This document shows, in pieces, positions 1-5,231 of a stretch of 5,231 bases of DNA. Position 1 is the first letter of the stretch, and each line of letters begins with the position of its first letter. The notes under the pieces were generated by a model, which was not told the DNA's origin, did no database searches, and was given only the letters and a program-made list of their open reading frames with translations. The DNA is from Melioribacter roseus (GTDB taxonomy: Bacteria; Bacteroidota; Ignavibacteria; Ignavibacteriales; Melioribacteraceae), in NCBI GenBank assembly GCA_020724325.1, contig DYHC01000142.1:370-5600 (forward strand). The letters run 5' to 3'. The position numbers and the translations under genes were made by a program.

Positions 1-367
1 CCGCTATAACAAATACTTTGGCGAATAGTTTTGCTTTTTCATAACTATCTGCAGAAACTACTATAACATATACAATTGGAATTAGTACTAGTCTTTTAAA
101 AAAGGTTTTGAACGCTTCAGGTTGATTGATGGATAATAATGCAGAAATTAATTCTGCAGAAAGAAACAGAATGAAAGCTAATTCCAATCCGGTTGAATAA
201 AATTTATTCTCCTTGGTTTTATACCATTGGATTAGAAGAATTAATAATGCCCCGAAATACCCGATTTGATTGAGGAAAATAGAGTTTGTTAAACTGATAA
301 TAAAAATTAAAATAAATCCTATTTGTAAACGGGCAAACTTATTTGCTGAACTGTAAAATTTATCCAA
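1..367 (-). CDS. O-antigen ligase/polymerase-like membrane protein, N-terminal part (3' end beyond window)
   Basis: An open frame of 122 codons runs off the left edge. It starts at a TTG (367-365), only 2 bases after the TAA of the ABC exporter gene. The frame has a stop at 379-377 and no ATG or GTG inside the visible part, so TTG is the best start, helped by a weak AGAG 7 bases upstream. The product is strongly hydrophobic, with likely membrane segments near residues 15-32, 35-48, 62-80 and 91-106. The stretch from 66 to 104 (a helix ending in SALLSINQPEAF, then FFKRLVLIPIVYVIV) resembles the early part of Wzy/WaaL-type proteins, where a 'LLSxNPxxSLK' pattern is followed by 'LLxIP'. These polytopic inner-membrane enzymes join or polymerise lipid-linked glycans in the periplasm. 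The diagnostic large periplasmic loop and catalytic residues lie outside the window, so ligase and polymerase cannot be told apart. Family call moderate; a different polytopic membrane protein is possible. Confidence 0.62.
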   Translation of the reverse strand, partial: MDKFYSSANKFARLQIGFILIFIISLTNSIFLNQIGYFGALLILLIQWYKTKENKFYSTGLELAFILFLSAELISALLSINQPEAFKTFFKRLVLIPIVYVIVVSADSYEKAKLFAKVFVIA

Positions 368-369
368 GT

Positions 370-2223
370 TTAATCTCTAAATTGAAGTTCGTACAATTTT
401 CTATAAATACCGTGTTGATCTGCTAGTAGATTTTCGTGCTTTCCATCCTGAACAATTTTGCCTCGGTCAAGTACAATTATCCTATTCGAGTTTCTAATAG
501 TGCTTAATCTATGCGCAATTACAAAAGTTGTTCTATCTTTCATCAGTCGTTCAATGGCTTCCTGAACCAGTACTTCCGATTCATTATCAAGAGAAGAAGT
601 AGCTTCATCGAGAATCATGATGGGTGGATTTTTAAGCAGCGCTCTTGCAATAGAAATACGCTGGCGTTGACCGCCCGATAGTTTAGTCCCTTTTTCGCCA
701 ATTATAGTATCATATCCGTAAGGTAATTCGCAAATAAAATTGTGAGCATTAGCAGCCTTTGCAGCTTCTATAACCTTTTCTTTATTACAATCTTCTAACC
801 CGTAAGCAATATTACTAATAACAGATTCATTAAAGAGAACCGTTTCCTGCGTAACAATTCCCATTAACTTCCTTAAATCCTCAATTCTAATATTCCTTAT
901 ATCCATTCCATCCAACGTTATTCTTCCTGAAGTCGGGTCGTAGAATCTTGGCAGAAGATCAACCATAGTAGTTTTACCTGCACCGCTGCTTCCAACTATA
1001 GCAATTACTAATCCGCGTTTTACTATTAGGTTAACACCATCTAGTACAAGTTCATCAGAATCGTCATAATGAAAAGAAACATTTTCAAAAACAATTTTAT
1101 TGTTAAAACTGCTTACAGAAACCGGCGATACAATATTCTTTATTTTCGGTTCTGTATCTAGAATCTCAAAAATTCTATCTGCCGCAGCACTCGATTCCTG
1201 AATACGGTTATTTACGCTGCTCAATTCTTTTACAGGAGGCATCAATTGAAAAATTGCAAACAAAAAGGTAATGAACTCACTCGGTTTTATTGATTTATCA
1301 ACAAGCACAAGCTGCGCACCAAAATAAATAATTACCACACCAACTATAACACTTAAAAATTCTGTAACCGGACTCGAAATGTTTCTTATTCGTGTAATTC
1401 TTAAAACCAGTCTAAAAAATTTTTGAGTTTCACTGAAGAACTTCTTGTTTTCATAGTCTTCCATTCCAAACGCTTTTACAACTTTTACACCTGTTATAGT
1501 TTCGTGCAGATTTGTAGTAATATCCGCCATTTTCTGCTGAAGCAATCCGCTCTGTTTACGTAATATCAAACCTATGTAACTAATAATTACCAAAGAAACA
1601 GGTAACACAACAAGAGAAAATAAAGTTAATTGCCAGCTAATTGAAACAGCAATTCCAATAAAGACCATAATTGTAAGCGGTTCGCGGATCATGTTTAAAA
1701 ATACTGCCGATACGCTTGTATTAACCATATTAACATCATTTGTAATCCGCGATATCAGGTTACCGGTTTTCTCATTTTTAAAGTAGCTCATAGGCAATTT
1801 ATGAAGATGCTTATAAGATTCATTCCTTAAATCGCGGATCATTCCCTGTTCCACAAAAGCGAGAAAATAGGATTGAAGATAACCGAATAGATTTTTGCCG
1901 AGGAAAGCAGCAACAATAAGTATACAAATCTTTAAAAGAATTTCCGAAGTATCACCGCTGAAAATTAAATTCTTAAAAGAACTTATTACATCATTAATAA
2001 TTCCGCCAATAGGGCCCGAGGATTGTGATTTACTGTTTAGAGTAACAGAAGCTGAATCGGTAGATGAAACCCCGGCTTGCTGAAATAAAGTATCGAGTAA
2101 AGGAATTGCAAGATAAATGGAAGCGCCATTTAATAATGCCTGAAAAATCGAAAATATTACCGAGGCGGTCAAATGTTTCCAGTATGGTTTAATGTAGTTT
2201 AATATTCGGAAATAAGTTTTCAT
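370..2223 (-). CDS. MsbA-type ABC exporter (fused permease and ATPase half-transporter)
   Basis: Full-length type IV ABC exporter half-transporter of 617 residues, expected to act as an inner-membrane homodimer that uses ATP to move a lipid or other hydrophobic cargo outward. The membrane domain has six likely helices (about 17-41, 95-120, 175-195, 199-219, 283-306, 314-330). The nucleotide-binding domain (about 376-617) is intact: A-loop Y386, Walker A GSSGAGKT at 411-418 with K417, Q-loop Q459, signature LSGGQ at 515-519, Walker B IMILDE ending D539-E540, D-loop SSLD at 543-546 and switch H571. I chose ATG at 2223, 4 bases after the lipoprotein gene's TGA; an in-frame TTG at 2238 would add five residues and overlap that gene by 11 bases. 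It is longer than E. coli MsbA (582) mainly because of a Ser/Thr/Gly-rich loop between helices 1 and 2. Substrate is not readable from the sequence; the O-antigen-ligase-like gene next door favours lipid A, core or a lipid-linked glycan. Confidence 0.93.
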   Translation of the reverse strand: MKTYFRILNYIKPYWKHLTASVIFSIFQALLNGASIYLAIPLLDTLFQQAGVSSTDSASVTLNSKSQSSGPIGGIINDVISSFKNLIFSGDTSEILLKICILIVAAFLGKNLFGYLQSYFLAFVEQGMIRDLRNESYKHLHKLPMSYFKNEKTGNLISRITNDVNMVNTSVSAVFLNMIREPLTIMVFIGIAVSISWQLTLFSLVVLPVSLVIISYIGLILRKQSGLLQQKMADITTNLHETITGVKVVKAFGMEDYENKKFFSETQKFFRLVLRITRIRNISSPVTEFLSVIVGVVIIYFGAQLVLVDKSIKPSEFITFLFAIFQLMPPVKELSSVNNRIQESSAAADRIFEILDTEPKIKNIVSPVSVSSFNNKIVFENVSFHYDDSDELVLDGVNLIVKRGLVIAIVGSSGAGKTTMVDLLPRFYDPTSGRITLDGMDIRNIRIEDLRKLMGIVTQETVLFNESVISNIAYGLEDCNKEKVIEAAKAANAHNFICELPYGYDTIIGEKGTKLSGGQRQRISIARALLKNPPIMILDEATSSLDNESEVLVQEAIERLMKDRTTFVIAHRLSTIRNSNRIIVLDRGKIVQDGKHENLLADQHGIYRKLYELQFRD

Positions 2224-2227
2224 TTGT

Positions 2228-3448
2228 TCACTTAACAAGATTATTTATAGCACAGCCGCCTGGCATTTTAATTACATCATAAATATCGTCATTTAGAACA
2301 TCATAAACAGATATCACAGACTCGCCATTCACAATAGTTTCATAAAATAGGTAGTTTCCGTTGGCTAATATATTTTGATAATAATTACTATAAAACGTTT
2401 TCAACAGCTTTTTTTGATCGGTATCAATTATCATTAATTCCTGCTGATTTGTTATCGTTCTATTTGTATGGGTTTTATTTTTAATTATAATGAAGAGATA
2501 CTTATCGTCATAAGACCAGAAAGCATTATATACACTACCTTTAAAATTCGCTACCATCAATTCTGATCTTTCTTCAATTTTCTTTAGATAGATAAACGAT
2601 TCAGAATCAAGTTCGGCAATACGAATAAACTGTTTATTATTGTTGGAAACCAATTGAGGTTGTATAGACGGCGGTTTAGGAAATCCATCAGTTGTAATAT
2701 TAAATGTTCTTGTCTTTGGACTTCCAGCTTTACCATTATAGTTAAAGGAATATATATTCTGAATGAGCAGCTCTGATTTAATTGAATCCGGTTTGGTGAT
2801 GTTGACCTTAAAGGTATCCTTAGCATCCCAGTATGTATAAACCTGAAGTCCATCTCCGAGTTCATCAATTTCTTTAACCTTTTCATCTGCACCTGAAAAT
2901 AAATAAATCCTTGTATCCCGAACGTAAGGAAAACTCCCCTGTTTACCGTAGCCAAGTGCTGTTACAAAAAAAGAAAAGCTTCTGTCTTTGTAATGGTTTA
3001 ATGTAACAATCTTGCGTCCCCAACGGCTCCAGAACAATTTAGTTTGCTTTGTGGTTATGTTATAATTATAAATAGATGGTCTGCCTTGGTAACGTCCAAT
3101 TATTAGAATGTTAGAGTAGTTATCGTAAACATACTTTTCTTTATAATAGATTTTGTAATTGCTAATCAATGCTCTTCTAAAAAACTCAAATGCTTTTTTG
3201 CCGGCATCGTAGGAAGATTCAAAATTTCCATAAATAAGAAAATACTTATCCTCTGCTGTTACTATTCTAAGTTTATCCCATAATTCAAAATCCAATTTCG
3301 ATTTGAACAAGTCTGCATCTTCATATTTAATAAATTCACCCAGACAGATTGAGTAGTGCTCCGGTTCAATTTCATTTTTAAGTGGAGTACAACTTGAAAG
3401 TATCAATAGTATTAAAAGGGAAATAATATAATTTTTACAGTAGATCAT
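2228..3448 (-). CDS. Lipoprotein with SPOR-like domain and probable beta-propeller C-terminal region
   Basis: A 406-residue predicted lipoprotein of no named family that I recognise. The N-terminus is a short type II signal peptide: a hydrophobic stretch at 8-17 and lipobox LSSC with the acylated Cys at 20. Residues about 31-102 fit a SPOR fold, a two-half repeat that binds denuded peptidoglycan glycans: YSICLGEF followed by an Ala-rich helix and Leu, then YFLIYGNF with a second helix (DAGKKAFEFF) and a closing strand. From about 110 to the end the protein is made of short beta-strand pairs such as SNILIIGRY, AFWSYDDKYLFIII followed by ELMIIDTDQKK, and NYLFYETIV followed by VISVYDV, which resembles TolB/WD40-like propeller blades. 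The ATG at 3448 gives a well-proportioned signal peptide; an in-frame TTG at 3460 overlaps the xerD stop and is less likely. It sits 8 bases after xerD and 4 before the exporter. It could be an envelope scaffold, or an accessory to the exporter; function unknown. Confidence 0.85.
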   Translation of the reverse strand: MIYCKNYIISLLILLILSSCTPLKNEIEPEHYSICLGEFIKYEDADLFKSKLDFELWDKLRIVTAEDKYFLIYGNFESSYDAGKKAFEFFRRALISNYKIYYKEKYVYDNYSNILIIGRYQGRPSIYNYNITTKQTKLFWSRWGRKIVTLNHYKDRSFSFFVTALGYGKQGSFPYVRDTRIYLFSGADEKVKEIDELGDGLQVYTYWDAKDTFKVNITKPDSIKSELLIQNIYSFNYNGKAGSPKTRTFNITTDGFPKPPSIQPQLVSNNNKQFIRIAELDSESFIYLKKIEERSELMVANFKGSVYNAFWSYDDKYLFIIIKNKTHTNRTITNQQELMIIDTDQKKLLKTFYSNYYQNILANGNYLFYETIVNGESVISVYDVLNDDIYDVIKMPGGCAINNLVK

Positions 3449-3456
3449 ATAAAAGA

Positions 3457-4347
3457 TCAACCTCTTGGATGATGTTCTTTATGAACCTGTTTAACATAAT
3501 CACGGTTAACGTGAGTATATATCTGAGTAGTAGAAATATCTGCATGCCCAAGCATTTCCTGAACAGCTCTTAAATCAGCGCCGCCCTCAAGAAGATGAGT
3601 TGCGAAAGAATGCCTGAAAGTATGCGGATGAATTTCTTTTTTTATTCCGGCTTCCATAGAATATTTATTAACAATTTTCCAGATTCCCATTCTAGATAAT
3701 TTTAATCCACGTTTATTTAGAAACAAGTAATTCTCGCTTTTGGATTTTTTCTCGAACGAAGGTCTCGCTTTTATTAGGTATTCATTAATCCACTTTGCTG
3801 CGCTGCTTCCAACCGGAACCATTCTTTCTTTCGATCCTTTTCCTAATACGCGTATAACTTCTTCATTAAAGAAGAGGTCATTGATTTTAAGATTTAACAG
3901 CTCTGTAACTCTTAATCCCGATGAATAGAATAATTCCAGTATAGCTTTATCTCTTAATGATGCTAAATCGTTTGTATCAGGTGCATTTAGAACTTTTTCA
4001 ATCTCATCAAATGATAGTATAGAAGGCAGTTTTCTAGATTTCTTTACAGAAAGAAGTTTATCCGTGGGATTAATTTCTATGTAATTATTATCCTGTAAAT
4101 ATCCAAAAAATCCTTTAATAGAGGACATATAACGAGCTGAAGTAGAACTATCTTTCCCTTCTGTACGCTGCAGCTCAAAATAATCAGCAACGTCGCTAAA
4201 CTTAATTTCATTGAGATCGGTTATATTAATTGAGTTACAGAAGGATAAAAAACTTTTGATGTCGTTTTGATACGAATCAATTGTATTATCTGAGAGGTTC
4301 TTCTCGAATCGTAAAATGGTAAGATATTCTTTTAAGAATTCTTCCAT
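3457..4347 (-). CDS. xerD: Site-specific tyrosine recombinase XerD
   Basis: Complete 296-residue Xer recombinase, which together with a XerC partner cuts and rejoins DNA at dif near the terminus to resolve chromosome dimers at the FtsK-bearing septum. The N-terminal SAM-like core-binding domain spans about 1-85 and the catalytic domain about 105-290. All six active-site residues are present: R146 (in SGLRVTEL), K170 (in LGKGSKER), H242 and R245 (in HTFRH), H268 (in LGHADI) and the nucleophile Y277 (in QIYTHV). Each lies two positions before my remembered E. coli XerD numbering (R148, K172, H244, R247, H270, Y279), and length (298 there) and the C-terminal HHPRG tail also match XerD. The start is ATG, 5 bases after the HD gene's TAA. 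XerC versus XerD rests on this overall similarity; a single-recombinase XerH-like role is not excluded. The gene shows no phage or integron context, so a housekeeping role is favoured over a mobile-element integrase. Confidence 0.93.
   Translation of the reverse strand: MEEFLKEYLTILRFEKNLSDNTIDSYQNDIKSFLSFCNSINITDLNEIKFSDVADYFELQRTEGKDSSTSARYMSSIKGFFGYLQDNNYIEINPTDKLLSVKKSRKLPSILSFDEIEKVLNAPDTNDLASLRDKAILELFYSSGLRVTELLNLKINDLFFNEEVIRVLGKGSKERMVPVGSSAAKWINEYLIKARPSFEKKSKSENYLFLNKRGLKLSRMGIWKIVNKYSMEAGIKKEIHPHTFRHSFATHLLEGGADLRAVQEMLGHADISTTQIYTHVNRDYVKQVHKEHHPRG
3461..3465 (-). promoter_or_regulatory. Possible ribosome binding site for the SPOR-like lipoprotein gene
   Basis: AGAGG on the minus strand lies inside the last codons of xerD, 12 bases before the ATG at 3448. 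That spacing is long but workable. The same site abuts the rival TTG at 3460 with no spacer, so it cannot serve that start; this supports the ATG. The match is short and the lineage may not rely on Shine-Dalgarno pairing. Confidence 0.35.
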
Positions 4348-4352
4348 ACTAC

Positions 4353-5231
4353 TTATTTATCTTCCTTATTAGATTCCAAATTTTCTTGGTTAGGATACCT
4401 TATTCGTTTGTGATGCTGCCCAATCAATATTTTATAAAATGACTCTCTAATTTTAGAAATGTCCTTAAAGGTGAGCGGGGCATCATCAAGCTGACCATCT
4501 TCAATACGAGCACTAATAATGTTATTAATAATATTCTCAACCTTTTGCGAATCGCTTTCGGTTAAAGATCGGACAGTAGATTCACAAGCATCAGCCAGCA
4601 TTACAAGGGCTGTTTCCTTAGTATTCGGCTTTGGCCCGTGATAGCGGTAATCGTTAATTTCAGAATGATCTTCACCATAAAGCTGCTTTGCCTTTTCGTA
4701 GAAATAAGTGATTATCATAGTGCCGTGATGCATAGGAATAAAATCTACTATTTCTTTAGGCAAGCCGTTGCTCTCTGCGATTTCAATTCCTTTAATTACA
4801 TGGTTTCGAATTAATTCCACACTTTGCTGTGGAGTTAACGATTCATGAATGTTTTGAGAAGTAAGCTGATTTTCTACAAAGCAATCCGGAGCCAGAGTTT
4901 TACCAATATCATGGTAGTATGCACCAACGCGTGCAAGAATAGGATTAGCCCCAATAGTTTCTGCGGTTGTTTCTACAATTGTTCCAATTACCATTGAATG
5001 ATTAAAAGTACCCGGCGCTTTATGTGCTAAATCTCTTAGTAGAGGATGATTAAAATCTGTCAGTTCAAGTAATGTTAGGTCCGTAGTTATGTTAAAAAAT
5101 CTCTCAATAAAAATAATCAAGCCGTAAGTAAAAACCGGACTTATAAGGGCGTTGGATGTAGCAAATGCAAAGCTTATAACCATCTGATCTAGTGATGCAA
5201 ACCGTTCCAAACTAAATGCTAAAATACTTAC
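4353..5231 (-). CDS. 7TM-HD family phosphodiesterase (PgpH-like), C-terminal part (5' end beyond window)
   Basis: The frame is open to the right edge: 292 residues are visible and seven codons precede the TTG at 5210 without a stop, so that TTG is very unlikely to be the true start. Family members are usually about 700-850 residues, with an extracellular domain, seven membrane helices and a cytosolic HD domain. The visible part begins in the last membrane helices (about 18-45), followed by the linker TTDLTLLELTDFNHPLLR typical of the family. The HD domain keeps the metal ligands: H78 (in FNHSM), H107-D108 (YYHDIGK), H144 (RNHVIKG), H168-H169 (MHHGT) and D214 (LADACEST). Characterised relatives (Listeria PgpH) hydrolyse cyclic-di-AMP to pApA; that reaction is inferred here from family, not shown. 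The family motif usually written YRYPGPKP reads YRYHGPKP at 195-202. It is the first gene of the visible run, ending 5 bases before xerD. The polar tail (about 273-292) carries no recognisable domain. Confidence 0.92.
   Translation of the reverse strand, partial: VSILAFSLERFASLDQMVISFAFATSNALISPVFTYGLIIFIERFFNITTDLTLLELTDFNHPLLRDLAHKAPGTFNHSMVIGTIVETTAETIGANPILARVGAYYHDIGKTLAPDCFVENQLTSQNIHESLTPQQSVELIRNHVIKGIEIAESNGLPKEIVDFIPMHHGTMIITYFYEKAKQLYGEDHSEINDYRYHGPKPNTKETALVMLADACESTVRSLTESDSQKVENIINNIISARIEDGQLDDAPLTFKDISKIRESFYKILIGQHHKRIRYPNQENLESNKEDK
4361..4367 (-). promoter_or_regulatory. Possible ribosome binding site for xerD
   Basis: AAGGAAG on the minus strand is encoded within the last codons of the HD gene and is the best Shine-Dalgarno-like match in the window. 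It ends 13 bases before the xerD ATG, longer than the usual 5-9. Because the site falls before the HD stop codon, ribosomes finishing the HD gene would pass over it, as in translational coupling. Coupling is an inference. Confidence 0.3.

Noticed and set aside
140..158. Stem-loop with 7-base arms (TGCAGAA and TTCTGCA, loop of 5)
   Set aside because: It lies inside the ligase-like coding region, has no U-tract in either direction, and arises from codons for SAELISA, so it is not a credible terminator or operator.
1895..2083. Plus-strand open frame of 62 codons
   Set aside because: It lies fully inside the ABC exporter gene in antisense, has no recognisable domain, and the sense frame there codes a conserved membrane region.
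370..2223. Exporter as a bacteriocin or peptide exporter with a peptidase domain
   Set aside because: There is no N-terminal C39 peptidase domain and no small leader-peptide gene beside it; domain order is that of a lipid-exporter-like half-transporter.
2584..2955. Minus-strand open frame of 123 codons overlapping the lipoprotein gene
   Set aside because: It is an alternative frame inside the lipoprotein gene, with composition unlike a real protein and no motif; the low-GC bias makes such frames common.
3740..3928. Plus-strand open frame of 62 codons
   Set aside because: It is antisense to the catalytic part of xerD, which is well conserved in the sense frame; no ribosome site or family similarity seen.
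3457..4347. xerD as a mobile-element or integron integrase
   Set aside because: There is no attachment-site repeat, tRNA gene, cassette or phage gene nearby, and residue spacing and the C-terminal tail match housekeeping XerD.
4816..4833. Stem-loop with 6-base arms (TCCACA and TGTGGA, loop of 6)
   Set aside because: It is within the HD domain coding region with no following T-run; short hairpins like this are expected by chance.

Overview
This AT-rich window holds five tightly packed genes, all on the minus strand, so transcription runs from high to low coordinates. Nothing on the plus strand looks like a real gene. In transcription order they are: the C-terminal part of a 7TM-HD family phosphodiesterase (start beyond the right edge), a complete XerD tyrosine recombinase, a lipoprotein with a SPOR-like domain and a likely beta-propeller region, a complete MsbA-type ABC exporter, and the N-terminal part of an O-antigen-ligase-like membrane protein (end beyond the left edge). 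The gaps are 5, 8, 4 and 2 bases, with no room for internal terminators or separate promoters, so this is probably one operon or part of one.

The likely source is a bacterium of the Bacteroidota/Chlorobi/Ignavibacteria group. This is an inference from low GC, weak or badly spaced Shine-Dalgarno sequences, the 7TM-HD protein, and the envelope lipoprotein and LPS-type genes that imply an outer membrane. No ribosomal or marker gene is present to fix the taxonomy.

Functionally, the right part carries predicted cyclic-di-AMP turnover (HD protein) and chromosome dimer resolution (XerD). The left part looks like envelope assembly: a surface or periplasmic lipoprotein that may bind peptidoglycan, an exporter that probably flips a lipid or lipid-linked glycan, and a polymerase/ligase-like protein that would act on such a glycan. 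The three proteins with readable functions on the left would all work at the envelope. The link to XerD and the HD protein may be simple co-transcription or a shared tie to growth and division.

I see no IS element, CRISPR array, RNA gene, phage gene or clear defence system. The least ordinary item is the SPOR plus propeller lipoprotein. The rest is recognisable housekeeping and envelope content.
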